From positions 33,899,175 through 33,963,174 of the forward strand of contig CM055269.1 in the NCBI GenBank assembly GCA_029237695.1: a stretch of DNA of 64,000 bases, read 5' to 3'. This stretch comes from Conchocele bisecta (Eukaryota; Mollusca; Bivalvia; Lucinida; Thyasiridae). The notes below the pieces were generated by a model, which made no database searches, was not told where the DNA came from, and worked only from the letters and a program-made list of their open reading frames with translations. The position numbers and the translations under genes are program-made. Below are positions 44,685 to 56,066 of this stretch, piece after piece (within the stretch, counting starts at the first letter, position 1; each line of letters begins with the position of its first letter).

Positions 44685-45310
44685 CTTACAATGCTGAATT
44701 AATATTTGTCGTATGTTGTTTATTTTCCATTTTTCTTATTAAACTTATGTTCATATTAAACTTATGTTTTTACAACACTTTAGAATCATTTCCATTGGAA
44801 GTACTGTCAAACCATGTGAAAGAAGATTAAATATAACACAACAGCAGACGACTATTTTCGTTTCCCGCAGTCTCAAGGTGCATGATCACGTGGTTACAAC
44901 AACAAGAACTTCGCCCACTCCAAAGTAAGTATTATTTGATAGTTTCCTTAATATGCAACGGATTTTGATGAAATATGGCGCAGCAAACGCGTCTTCATGA
45001 GCTGCATTTGGTGGTATATGGAGTTTGGCACAGACTTATGTCGTTTTTTGCGAAGAATCGATTTCCGTGTCGGAGACACGGAAATCGATTCTTCGCAAAA
45101 ACGACAGAAGTTTGGGCGAAAATACAGAGACCACCAAATGCAGCTTAACAAGACGCGTTTGGTGCGCCATATTTCATCAAAATCCGTTACGTAATAAGGA
45201 TACTATAAAATAATACGTACTTTGAATCGGCACTTGTTGTTGTTGTTAAAAACCACGTGATCATACACTTTGAGTCTAAGGGTTAAACAATTTAGTCTTA
45301 GATATTTTAA
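44685..45310. repeat. Family R element interrupted by K4
   Basis: taacccttacaatgctgaat, ttgtcgtatgttgtttattt at the left. cagcagacgac at 44844, then K4, then agtctaagggttaa at 45273-45286. Confidence 0.75.
44874..45273. mobile_element. Family K palindrome, copy K4, inside R
   Basis: caaggtgcatgatcacgtgg to ccacgtgatcatacactttg, flanked by AGTCT on both sides. Centre gattccgtgtcgg-type arms. The most complete copy. Confidence 0.9.
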
Positions 45311-45389
45311 ATGATACTATTGCACATTTGCGCTGAACAAATCAACCCGATTTTTGTTTGTTGACTGTAGTAATGCGCCTTCGGATTGA

Positions 45390-45770
45390 AGGGCGAACAA
45401 TGTAGGCCCTGACCAGTAGCCGATTTCACCAACATTGCAAAGTATACTTTTCTATCAAAGTATACTTTGAGGGAGTAATCATTTATTTTTCCCGAAATGC
45501 ATTATGTCATATAGAACTAACCACTGCATATATTTGATGATTAAAAATATGCAGAATTATTCTACTGAATTTATTACATTATCACAGCCATAATGGCTGT
45601 GATAATGTAATAAATTCAGTATAATAACAATTATTAAATTTATCCTAAAATTGAAAATTTCTCCCTCAAAGTATGCTTTGCTAGATAAGTATACTTTGCA
45701 ATGTTGGTGAAATCGGCTACTGATGCGCAGTCTGGTCAATGTATGCACTGGTCGCAAACGTCAATTTGTC
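45390..45770. repeat. Family N copy N11, interrupted by G4
   Basis: gaacaatgtaggccctgacc at the left, then after G4 gatgcgcagtctggtcaatg and actggtcgcaaacg. Confidence 0.75.
45414..45722. repeat. Family G palindrome, copy G4, inside N11
   Basis: cagtagccgatttcaccaac to ttggtgaaatcggctactg: the best preserved ends of the family. Centre cacagccataatggctgtga. Confidence 0.93.
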
Positions 45771-45999
45771 ACTTTTGGCCGAGATACAGACATACGTAAC
45801 CACAAAAATGACGTAAGGATTGGTATGTAACATCATTTTATGTGTTTAATTAATTTATATCGCAGCTGGGTAATTATGTGGTTTATACCAAATATATTTG
45901 ATCTTACTGTGTATTTATTAAAACGTACCCAGTGAACTTACACCCATCCCGAATATAAGCTGAATGAGAACGTATTTACCCGGTATGTGAGTAGATACG

Positions 46000-46030
46000 G
46001 GAATAGTAGGTTAGGGAATAGTAACGAATG
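46000..46030. repeat. Family C end fragment
   Basis: gggaatagtaggttagggaa, tagtaacg. Only the terminal words are left. Confidence 0.45.
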
Positions 46031-46045
46031 ATTATGATGTCCACC

Positions 46046-46181
46046 GGGTGCCCGTTTCACTAAATACATGTATGCAGCATATGCTCAATACAAGTAAATC
46101 CAAATAATTGTTTACCAGAAAACATTGTTAATGCGAAAGTTTGCATTTTAGTCGTACGAGGCTTAGTGAAACGGCCACCAG
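46046..46181 (+). repeat. Family A palindrome, copy A16, left arm mostly lost
   Basis: gggtgcccgtttcactaaat jumps to gcagcatatgctcaatac, then the long right arm, ending gtgaaacggccaccag. Confidence 0.82.
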
Positions 46182-46450
46182 TTCACTCTTAGCACGCATT
46201 TAGCTCTTGCAATTATGATTCAATGCGCAATTTATATATTTCTGACATTTTCTCAATGTTCACCATCTCACAATTAGGAACAAGATTGCGTAAACTGTAC
46301 ATTGTTTAAAACCGTATAACTTTTGACTGCTGTGGAATATCTGGGTAGGAGTTTCGACATTTGGTTTCAAATACATATCAGTGTATAGCTGCTTCAGTCA
46401 TGATGTATCCATGTACAATCTTATTTCACTTATACTTTAAAACAGTTCTG

Positions 46451-46694
46451 AGGGCCGTTTCACTAAACTTCGTACGACTAAAATGTTCGTAAGTGCAAAA
46501 TTATGATAGTCTGTAAATTTCACATTACCACTGTTTTCTTGTAAACAATTATTGGATTTACATTTATTGAGCATAGGCTGCATATGCAGCCTATGCTCAA
46601 TAAATGTAAATCCACCAATTGAAATTTTCAGACTATCCTAAATTTGCACTTACGAACATCTTAGTTGAACGAAGTTTAGTGAAACGGGCCCCTG
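46451..46694 (-). repeat. Family A palindrome, copy A17
   Basis: agggccgtttcactaaactt to gtgaaacgggcccctg. Long arm left, short arm right. Intact core. Confidence 0.92.
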
Positions 46695-47185
46695 AAGTTT
46701 TTGACGTGGTATGATTTCATCAGAGAGTGTTTTTTTCACGATGCATACACCATAAGTAAGGGGTTTGCTCACAATAGCTCTGAATTTCGCACATTTTACA
46801 GAAACTAAGAAAGAAAATAATTCTGTGCAAAGCAAAGCAAAGCTAGTTAACGTACATTAATTATATTCGCGTGAACGCAGTCGCCATGGAAACGGAATAA
46901 CGTGAACTGTATGAGACAATTGTCAAATTCGTTTATAATTTCAATCGGTTACACTCGACTAAAGTAATCTCTTATTGAATGTCAGGCAGCGGTTGTTGGT
47001 GCATCTCGGGTCATGCTATAATTTCGACGAAATGGGCTATTATTATCATTTAGTGAATTAGCTTTGTAATTTGGACAATTTGGGTTCATTGCCTGACCGT
47101 TTACAATAGGTAGCGTATTGTCCGAGTATTGGTCATAACGGACAATCGCTATCTCACGCCGTGAAGATGCACATTATACTACAGA
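46695..47185. other. No feature recognised
   Basis: A short inverted pair near 47095-47160 (gtagcgtattgtccg and cggacaatcgctat). Nothing else. Confidence 0.35.
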
Positions 47186-47187
47186 TG

Positions 47188-47460
47188 TGTCCCGTGATTT
47201 TGTACCTAAGAAACTGTGCGACTTTTAATGAAAAATATTTACAGAAACTGTTATATTTTCTGTAATTGACGTCGAAAGTTGGCGAAAGCTTCATAGCAAA
47301 TGCGGAATTCTATTCCGCATTTGCTGTGAACATTTCGTCAATTTTCGACCTCATTTACGGAAAATATCGTAAACATTGTAAATATTTTTCATGAGGCACA
47401 TCCTGTAAGATACAAACTCACATGACTTGTCTCAGATGTGTCCCGTTTCACACACTGGCA
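47188..47460. repeat. Family Q palindrome, fullest copy
   Basis: gtgtcccgtgattttgtacc to ttgtctcagatgtgtcccg; centre aaatgcggaattctattccg. Arms gacgtcgaaagttggcgaaa and cgtcaattttcgacctcatt. Confidence 0.88.
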
Positions 47461-47464
47461 ACTA

Positions 47465-49180
47465 TCGTGCATTCATAAACGTTGATATTGAAGCGGAAAA
47501 ACGTGCCGCCCTGACAAAGAAATAAATATAATAATAAAGTGCTGACAGAGTTAGGCATTGTATTCTGTCAAACTGCATTGCATTATGGATTAGGTTGTCC
47601 AAGTCACCAATGTTTCACTTTTGACCTTGGCTATGGATTCGTTATGTCTCTGCCGCTCAATTTGAAGCTTTCGATTGGACATGTCTGTTATCACAGGTGA
47701 TTCTAGCGTGTGTTGGGTGGTCAATTATTGTTTGTATATACATGAAACACCTTTCTAAACAATGTACAAAATGTATGAGGATTATGTAATTATGAAAGGT
47801 ACTAAACCGGCATTCGTCACCATTGTATGAAAATCCCACACGAAGTCGTAAATTCATACTCGCATTACAGCTTGTCGAAACCGCTGTTTGGGGTGGGAGT
47901 TCGGCATAGCTGTTACAGTTGCTAATACATTATATTTACTCCGTTATATAGCAGTATTGGCCTCGGAAATGTGTCCGATCTTTTACGACCTAGCAATAAT
48001 GCTGATTCTTTTAAAACAAAACAATGTACGTACAGCTCGAAAACGCGTTGACATAGCGCATCGGGAAATATATCGTTGCGGAGTACTAACATTGTCCCAA
48101 CTTCTGCAATAGGCGACAATGATATAAGTCGGTTGACGTTTCGTGAGAGTCCGTTGTCTCGAGGCCGTCCGGGTTCGGCCTATTAAAAACTTCGTAACCT
48201 TCTATATGGAGTATATGGAGGGAGTAAAAACATTTTTTAGCTTCACTTGAGGAACATGTGGGGTGTTGGTCATGTGATATAAACAGAGTTTCCGTGGCCA
48301 ATACAAAATGTAAACAATAGTGGGGGACATGACGAGGTTGGATTTTTATTTCTTAGGAGTAAGTGAACCTATTATTTAATTCATGCAGAACCAGTACAGA
48401 CCGGCTGCAGGTTATGTACAAGTAGGTCACAACATCCATACGAATAGTGCAAGTAGGAGAGACTGGCCTTATTGGATGGGATTTGGTTAAAGTATATATA
48501 TAGTAAAACTATTTGATGTCTTCTAACCTATACTGTGATAATTTGTGGGTGAAATCTTACATCAACACAGGCATTGGAGGTGTGACTTGAACAGCCAATC
48601 AGATGTCGGACTACAATTTATTAGAGGGAGAATTACTTGAGCGGACAGCAGTGCCATCTGACGTCATAATGACGCACTACTAACCCATATATTGCTTGCA
48701 TCATTCTGCTTGATGTTTTCTGCTTGCGACTTTCCGCTTTCGGACTGTGGCTTGATGCTTACTTCCTGCGGCTTTGTCCTTACTGCTTTCGGCCTTATTC
48801 AACGTGATAAGTGCTTTGTTCTTACTTGCTATTGCAAATGCTTAGTGCAATAAAACAGGGACACGAATAAGGACGTATAAATAATTGTAATGTAAATAAG
48901 ACGAATGAACAAAGCAATCAGCAGAATGGACATGTAAGAAAGACAAATATAATTACAACAAGCAGATTTCAAATGTAATAAATACAAATGACGAACATGA
49001 ATATAAGCTATGATGTCATCAGCACGCAAGCATCAAGTCACATAGAATTATGGCGGATATTACATTCCATAGCGTGTTGCCACGAAATGTATAAATTCTG
49101 GTACAATCCGCGATACAAATGTATATACGACGACAATATATATGCAACATACATGTATATACGTTTAGCAATATAGGAGT
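47465..49180. other. Longest stretch without recognised repeats; no gene called
   Basis: A 74-codon frame at 47888 and a 71-codon frame on the other strand at 48086 are open but lack motifs. A loosely repeated tgcttgcgactttccgcttt, tgcttgatgcttacttcctg region is at 48700-48800. I see no RNA gene. Confidence 0.35.
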
Positions 49181-49181
49181 T

Positions 49182-49519
49182 TTATCCCGTCAACACAGTG
49201 TGTATGTGCCGTGAAACACGGTGACGTGAAACATTTTTGATATCCTGTCAATACGACCTAATCAATGAGTATGAATATGCGCCGTTGTCATACTAGTTGA
49301 TTCCCCGATTTTGAGGATGCGGCTCGGGTTATTTTTTGCATTTTAAAGCTATTTGTACTGTTGACGGGATACATAGAATAGTAGATTAGTGCCGTGAATG
49401 GGAAAAATATCTGGCGCGGCACGGAAACGGGATGGGCTCGGCAGAACCTCGCCCATCCCGTTTCCTAAGCCTTGCCAGATATTATTACCATTCACAGCAA
49501 TAACCTACTATTCTCTATA
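49182..49519 (-). repeat. Family C two-hairpin element, copy C7
   Basis: ttatcccgtcaacacagtgt to gtgttgacggg-type inner end, long inner variant (gattccccgattttgaggat), then agaatagtagattagtgccg to taacctactattctctata. Confidence 0.92.
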
Positions 49520-49689
49520 TAGCCGGTTGGGTTGAGACGTTTGCCGCTCATACAATGGAATAATTATAATGTATTTAGGTCCACCATCACCACTATTGAT
49601 TTTTGCTCCCTAAACTAACAAATGACCACACATTTTGCTTTTCTCTGCTACTTTCATTTTTCGTATGAATGTTGTGTGACTTACTTTCT

Positions 49690-50340
49690 CATAACCTGCA
49701 CCTATTCTGCTCTGGATATTCACTAATTAAAATATAGGTTTTAATTATTGTTAAGAAAAATAAATTCAATCTCCTGTGACCACCCTGGTTGTGGCTTAAA
49801 AATTCAGCGGCTGGGATTGAAACCGCCTCACCTGATAAAGATGCTCTGACTTACAAAATAACGCCAAAGCATATGCTTGAAACTGATGTAAATGATACAT
49901 TATCCCATCAACACAGTGCGTATGTGCCGTGAAAAACGGTGCCGTGAAACATTTTTGATATCCAGTCAATACTATTTTTGCATTTTACAGCCATTTGTAG
50001 GTGTTGACGGGATAATTAGAATAGTATGTTAGTGCCGTGAATGGGAAAACATATCTGGCGCGGCACGGAAACGAGATGTGCTCGGCAGAGCCTCGCCCAT
50101 ACCGTTTCCTGAGCCTTGCCAGATATTATTTCCCATTCACGGCACTAACCTACTATTCTCTATTTAACATGCCTGTGAAGTAGATTAGTGCATCAATTGA
50201 TTGCTTTCTGCAAGCAAGAGTGTCTATGGTATAACAAATCCGGCTTATTTTCTTAACGTACTACTTTTGACTACACCGCGCAACCGCGCATGAATATCTG
50301 ATGATTTAGCGTGGTTAAACCTTTACGTGCTGCATTTTAC
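49690..50340 (+). repeat. Family F copy, interrupted by C8
   Basis: attctgctctggatattcac, taattaaaatatagg; agcatatgcttgaaactgat; then after C8 gtagattagtgcatcaattg, ctgcaagcaagagtgtctat and gaatatctgatgatttagcg. Confidence 0.75.
49900..50163 (-). repeat. Family C two-hairpin element, copy C8, inside F
   Basis: ttatcccatcaacacagtgc to ggtgttgacgggataa, then agaatagtatgttagtgccg to taacctactattctctat. Short inner variant. Confidence 0.92.
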
Positions 50341-50344
50341 GAAA

Positions 50345-50915
50345 TCGATGTGAAAATATGCAATTTTCGTCAGTACATGAGTCAGATAAAATGCATACTT
50401 TGATAAATGTCGTGTCCATTGCGGAAGCTGCGACATCAACACACATGATTATAATAACCCGCCTCTAAGTTCTCTGGCCGTTCCCTACCCTATTAGACTA
50501 CCAATTAGTTTCGAAATGCGTTTTTGCAGGAAGAAAATTGCGAAATAATTGCCTCTTGCGATGACCGCTTTCTTAGATGTCGTGTACATGCAACGAGCCT
50601 ATGCAATTAACCACTGGATGACTTCCGTGGGGGCACGACCCCACAGGAAAATCCCGCGGCATGACCCGGTCACAACCAGAGTCAGTTTACATATTTTCCT
50701 GTGATGTCTATTGCTTTAAGCCGATTGACTTGGTAAATTGATATCCTGCACTTTAATACAAATGTAGTAGTTTATTTATCTCAGCAGCGGTAAAAACGCA
50801 GATATGTATGTTGAGTGAATGTTAGCTATTCTTCGTTACAAATTGTACCTTATTACTATTGGCAGATGACCAGCTTAGCCTCAAAGCAAAGGAATCGACA
50901 TCCATAGTGTCTGAT
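50345..50915. other. No feature recognised
   Basis: A slightly GC-richer patch at 50620-50680. No coding motif or repeat match. Confidence 0.35.
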
Positions 50916-50917
50916 CT

Positions 50918-51148
50918 AGGGGCCGTTTCACTCAACTTCGTAAGACTAAAATGTTCGTAAGCGCAAATTTGGAATCGCGTAGAAATTTCAATTGATGGAT
51001 TTACATTTATTGAGCATAAGCTGCATATGCAGCCTATGCTCAATAAATGTAAATCCAATAATTGTTTACAAAAAAACATTGTTAATGTGAAGCTTACAGA
51101 CTATCATAATTTTGCACTTACGAACATTTTAGTGGAAACGGCCCCCAG
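50918..51148 (+). repeat. Family A palindrome, copy A18
   Basis: ggggccgtttcactcaactt to gtggaaacggcccccagg. Short arm left, long arm right. Confidence 0.92.
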
Positions 51149-51208
51149 GATCTTGACTTATACGTTCATGTATACATGTACGTTTTTCTGTACGAATGTG
51201 CAGGATAT

Positions 51209-51370
51209 TATAGGAATGAATGGCCTTTTTGTGGAATTTATCGGGGTGTAAACTTGGAAAAGTCGCGGGAATACTGGACGAAGGCCGGAAGGCCTCGTCC
51301 AGTATTCCTGCGACTTTTCCAAGTTTATATCCCCGATAAATTCCACAAAAAGGCCATTCATTCCTTATAA
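51209..51370. repeat. Family L palindrome, copy L1
   Basis: aggaatgaatggcctttttg to caaaaaggccattcattcct; inner aaaagtcgcgggaatactgg and its partner, centre gaaggccggaaggcctcg. Confidence 0.93.
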
Positions 51371-51575
51371 TTCCAGCATTTGAAAGAAATTCATCAAGAA
51401 AATGTGTTTATTTTCCGTTTTCTTAAGAATTATTTTAACTGCGCCTCACGGTTACGGAAAGTAGTTCGGCGTGGGAGTTTACTGGGATATAAATTTTGGA
51501 CAGAGACTTGCTACGGGCCAATCAAATGTTAGGGAATTGTGTAAATATGTTTGTGCTGGAATTATGTAACATTAA
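51371..51575 (+). repeat. Sequence following L1, repeated after L2
   Basis: ttccagcatttgaaagaaat to gtgctggaattat; almost the same at 52251-52452. L plus this flank was duplicated as one block. Confidence 0.9.
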
Positions 51576-51601
51576 ATAATTGCGTCATACATTAAACATT
51601 A

Positions 51602-52078
51602 AAGGCACATACTCACTTAATAGGCACAAAATGTTCTTTATAGAAATTAAATAAGTGCATAATTGAGTCACTATTCCGCAAGTTCTAAAACTCAGTAATA
51701 GTTATTTTACTGATAGTGACGCGCGGTGGTATCAGGCTATTTTCATATGCAAATGAGGTATGCTATTTTTTAATTATTTATACTAATTAAATGCGTCACC
51801 TGAACAAATAATATGAAAACCAGATTATAAAGTATGATCATTGCACATCAACAAATAAATACAGGGCATACATAGTAATGTCCGTTAACATTTTAAGGAA
51901 ACACGGTTATCGCCCCTGATATCAGTGTGGTAATTTTCATCTGATATAAAATGTATAATAATGCCAATCAATACGTGGGTAATGGTGAATGAATGTTTAT
52001 TTTGCCAAAAAATGTCTCAGATGATATATCTGATATAAAGAACAGTTTGTGCACACTGAGTGGGCATGTACCTTTAAA
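51602..52078. repeat. Family M element M4, opposite orientation
   Basis: aggcacatactcacttaata to gtgggcatgtacctttaa. It includes cgttaacattttaaggaaac and ataatgccaatcaatacgtg, reversed relative to M1. Confidence 0.85.
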
Positions 52079-52088
52079 TAGAGGATAT

Positions 52089-52452
52089 TATAGGAATGAA
52101 TGGCCTTTTTGTGGAATTTATCGGGGATATAAACTTGGAAAAGTCGCGGGAATACCGGATTATCCCCGATAAAGACCTCGTCCGGTATTCCCGCGACTTT
52201 TCCAAGTTTATATCCCCGATAAATTCCACAAAAAGGCCATTCATTCCTTATAATTCCAGCATTTGAAATAAATTCATCAAGAAAATGTGTTTATTTTCCG
52301 TTTTCTTAAGAATTATTTTAACTGCGCCTCACGGTTACGAAAAGTAGTTCGGCGTGGGAGTTTACTGGGATATAAATTTTGGACAGAGACTTGCTACGGG
52401 CCAATCAAATGTTAGGGAATTGTGTAAAGATTTTTGTGCTGGAATTATTACA
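52089..52452. repeat. Family L palindrome copy L2 plus duplicated flank
   Basis: As L1, but the centre carries an extra gattatccccgataaagac. The flank from ttccagcatttgaaataaat matches 51371-51575 with few changes. Confidence 0.92.
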
Positions 52453-53068
52453 TGGTGAGTTATGTTTTATATGATATGTATTAAACGAGGTCACTGATTT
52501 AATAAGAAACGAAGCTATGCCGAATTAGACTGCCAAGTTTCTTCTTAAATGAGTCAACTTGTTTAACAAATATCATATTAAATCAACATCATAAAGCACG
52601 CTTTTTACATGTTTTTAACATATTCTTACACTAGTAATTTATGAGTGCAATATGCTGATTTATGATACTGAAAAAGCCAATTTTATGCATAAATACATAT
52701 CCGTATGCCTGTTCCGGTTTACATATTATATAATTATTCAATATTCGTTATAAATACTGACACGACAGGCGTGGTACGACATGCAAATTATGGCAGGTTG
52801 TCTAATTACAGAAACCACACAAGAACAGCAATGCTATTGCGAACAAAGACATATTTGGGGACCATCAAAAAGTCGCATAGCGGCAAAAATGGTCCGCTGA
52901 CTAGGGTTGTTCTTTGCAATACCTGATTACATTTTCTGAATTGATGTTACATGGTTGGGAGACTACGAAGGGGATTTTTATCATTTACACAACCATTTCG
53001 TAATTACGTGTAATGTGATTACCGTGGAATGATAAAAATAACCTTGGCAAATGTCACATGATGACGGA
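52453..53068. other. No feature recognised
   Basis: AT-rich. Short open frames without motif. Confidence 0.35.
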
Positions 53069-53069
53069 G

Positions 53070-53535
53070 TTAAAAGTGGCTGTGACTGGAGAAATGGGGA
53101 TTGTGGCCAGTGCGATCAGTGTAGACCCAGACCAGCCTACGCTTCCGCGCAGTCTGATCAGGGTCTACACTGTTCGCCATTCCAAGAACGAGTCATCCGT
53201 TATGCTTCTAGCAAGCGATATACAGCGGAACCTCTATAAACCTGACACCCTGGGATACTTCCCAGGGTGTCAGGTTTTTGAGAGATTCCACAGTAAAACA
53301 GGGAGATGACTACTTCAAGACACGCGTAAGTGATTTGTGATCATGAACAGACATTAACACTGGAGATAACGGGCAATGGAACCTATCGAAATTAAGCACA
53401 ACTAACCTTTCTATGTGTCCGGTTTAGAGAGGTTCCATTTTAGATAGTTATCAGGCCACTTGAGTGTGCTATTTCATCAGGAGCTATATACTCGGGTCAC
53501 AAATCCCATAGAGCCCATTCTCCTGTCACAGCCAC
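53070..53535. repeat. Family N copy N12, interrupted by D8
   Basis: tggctgtgactggagaaatg at the left; tcacaaatcccatagagccc and ctcctgtcacagccaca at the right. Dyad tcagtgtagacccagaccag and its partner. Confidence 0.9.
53219..53446. mobile_element. Family D element D8, inside N12
   Basis: TA-flanked: tacagcggaacctctataaa to gtttagagaggttccatttta. Terminal hairpin accctgggatacttcccagg. The inside matches D7. Confidence 0.88.
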
Positions 53536-53949
53536 ATTCTACAATCTACAAACTGTACGACTCTCTGGCTGAGTGTGTTTGTTTTATCGCAGTACTTGTA
53601 TATCATCAATGATTAAACAGATATATTCGAAGTGAGATCACAACGTTCAAAGCCCTACATAGAGCGCAATGCCAGTTGACATATTTGTAAACTTACGGAA
53701 ACTAAATCACTTGTGTAATATTCAACAATGCACATGTATATCCTATAGCACTGAGCAAACTGAGATATGTGTGACCCACAAAATACACACTTTAATCATC
53801 AATAACAACACTTATTAGTACTTCAAAAACTGGATTGCAGATAGGCTGTACTTTGCTATCAATCTGAAATTTTGATTTTTTCCATTTGGTTCAATTACAT
53901 TCAATGTATTACACTCAATCCGATTTACATATACATGGCATCAACAGGT

Positions 53950-53990
53950 ACAGTAGAACCTCTCTAAACCGGACACCCTGGCGGCTGAAA
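53950..53990 (+). repeat. Family D left end only
   Basis: acagtagaacctctctaaac and cggacaccctgg, with no right end nearby. Confidence 0.65.
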
Positions 53991-54079
53991 CATCATTCCA
54001 TCATTTTAACAAGAGACAAGGCAAGGCCACAAACGCCTGGTTTTCTCCAAGACATAGACAATTGGATAACATATATTTA

Positions 54080-54470
54080 TGCAAGTATGGTGGTTCTAGG
54101 TGGTATAGTAAGTGAGAAACAAAATTTAAACGCGAACATGTAACGTTGAAAATGTCTAAGTCGATTACGCTGAAAAAATAGGTAAAGGTAAACAAAGGTC
54201 ACGTGTTGGATAGTGGTATGTGTTGGACACCCGTTGGTTATGATGGTGTGCAAGTATGGTGGTCCTAGGTGATACAGTAACAGAGAAATGGACCTAAACA
54301 CTAACACTTAACATTGAAAATGGGTAAGTCGATTACGCGAAAAAAAAAATAGGCCAAGGTCTAAAAAAGGTCACATGCAGGATAGTGGTATGTGATGGGC
54401 ACCCATTGGTTATGAAATTGTGCAAGTATGGTGGTTCTAGGTGGTACAGTAACAGAGAAATGGAACGTGC
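54080..54470 (+). repeat. 170-bp tandem repeat, 2.3 units
   Basis: tgcaagtatggtggttctag recurs at 54080, 54249 and 54421 (spacings 169 and 172). Units hold gtcgattacgc and aaaggtcac. Confidence 0.9.
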
Positions 54471-54915
54471 TCAAATTTCACTCTCGACGTCAAGAAATGT
54501 TATTGTTTCTTTGTCAATTTATTTGCTTGGTTTCGAGCACAAATTTTGAGTGTTTCACTTGGAATAACTTCGTGTGTCCAACGATGGTTCTGTTTGAAGA
54601 CAAGTGTGCCTACTTCAGCCGCATAAAACAAATATACGACCTCATTGCGACAGGAAACGTGGTGCTAAATCTCATACAAAACTGCACCGAGAACCCGGGG
54701 TTACGATAAGAAATGTCAGAGTGGGAACCAATTATTATTGATGGACGTGCATGTCTGTCTACATGCCTGGCATGCAGCATGGATCACAGCGCGGAATCGT
54801 GGGAATTTCAGACTTCTGGATCCGGCATGCGCAATACAACTGGTACTGGTATCGGCGTCTGCCATGCATTGTGTGTATGCTTTTATTCCGTTACATGCAC
54901 ATAGTTATGTACGCA
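54471..54915. other. No gene recognised
   Basis: An open frame runs out of the tandem repeat to 54709 with a Cys- and Phe-rich stretch (FICLVSSTNFECFTW). I know no such family and do not call it. Confidence 0.3.
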
Positions 54916-54917
54916 TG

Positions 54918-54990
54918 AAATCGAAGGGATAAGTTGAAGAAAGGGGCAAACTGGAGTTAGCCCCTTTCTTCAACTGATCCCTTCAATTTA
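54918..54990. repeat. Inverted repeat
   Basis: gaagggataagttgaagaaa, ggggc and the inverted partner gcccctttcttcaactgatc. Related to the 40-bp repeat at 18438. Confidence 0.8.
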
Positions 54991-55284
54991 CAAGCAACGC
55001 GTTATGCTTTGACTGTTGTGGAGTCAATCAGATAAGCCATATTTTCGACAGAAGCCAGTTACCGGCTATATTTGTTTATACAGAAGATGGGATACCTGGT
55101 GGTCTGGGTCTTTTAAGGTCAGCGCGCACAGGTCAAACAGAGGATAAGTCGATCTGGAGGCCGGCCAAATTATGAAAAAGTAATCACGGCTGTCATTCTT
55201 TGTTCCCGTGGCAGTATACAGGACGAACAACACGGTCAGGAATGTAATACGCTCAAATTATCTTTTGTTCCTGTAATACTAAAC
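54991..55284. other. No feature recognised
   Basis: No coding motif or repeat match. Confidence 0.35.
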
Positions 55285-55354
55285 GTTTCCAGACGATCCT
55301 ATATTTGCACTTACGAACAGTTTAGTCGTACGAAGTTTAGTGAAACGGCCTCCC
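55285..55354 (-). repeat. Family A right end only, A19
   Basis: tttccagacgatcctatatt through tagtgaaacggcctcccagg: the outer short arm. Confidence 0.85.
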
Positions 55355-55807
55355 AGGATCTGCATTATTTGTAGATAGTGTGTGGAAAGCGAAAATATTT
55401 TGAAAACTACCACTGAAACTTGGTTAGATAACAAAGAAATGATCGGACCAGAAACAAATTAGTTAAATTTTGCAAATACATGTACTAAAATTATTTATAG
55501 AGATTTAAAATCCCACAGAAAAAAAATCGTTTTGCATAATAAAATAACATTGCAAGGTAGTTCGCCTATTAAACTTGTTTGAGGATTATATATTCGTTAT
55601 TATTGTGAATTAAGTTTTGATAATATTAGATTGAATACGTTTCATTAGAGATATAGGGAACATGAGTGTTGCGTAGGTCACTTGTGTCATTGCCCAAACC
55701 CCATCGCCGGATTTTACCTGAAACATACATACAGTAGCGTGAGTCAATTATTTGAAGAAAAGGAAACTCGATCGATGATAATCGCAGAACACGGCTAGCA
55801 CAAAAAT

Positions 55808-55829
55808 AACACACACACACACACACACA
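55808..55829 (+). repeat. (CA)n microsatellite
   Basis: Eleven CA-type units in aacacacacacacac, continuing to acaag. Confidence 0.95.
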
Positions 55830-55974
55830 AGTATGGTTGTATTCCATTGGTTGATTTGTGTCGCTGAATATAACACAGATAACTTTGGAAATAACGGAAT
55901 AATGCGTTTCCGATTGTAATTACAGACTGTACGCACCAACTTTGATAAGGCATGGTTCATATGACGGGCGAAGG

Positions 55975-56066
55975 CAACATTGACCTATTATATGTGCGAC
56001 CAATGTAGTCTCAGATCAGACTGCGCATCTGCGCAGTCTGATCTGGGACTACACTGTTCGCCTGTC
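55975..56066. repeat. Family N internal dyad, nearly perfect
   Basis: accaatgtagtctcagatca, gactgcgcatctgcgcagtc and the inverted right arm to acactgttcgcc. Confidence 0.85.

Noticed and set aside
54428..54709. Cys/Phe-rich 93-codon frame as a gene
   Set aside because: It begins inside a tandem repeat and shows no known motif or splice context.
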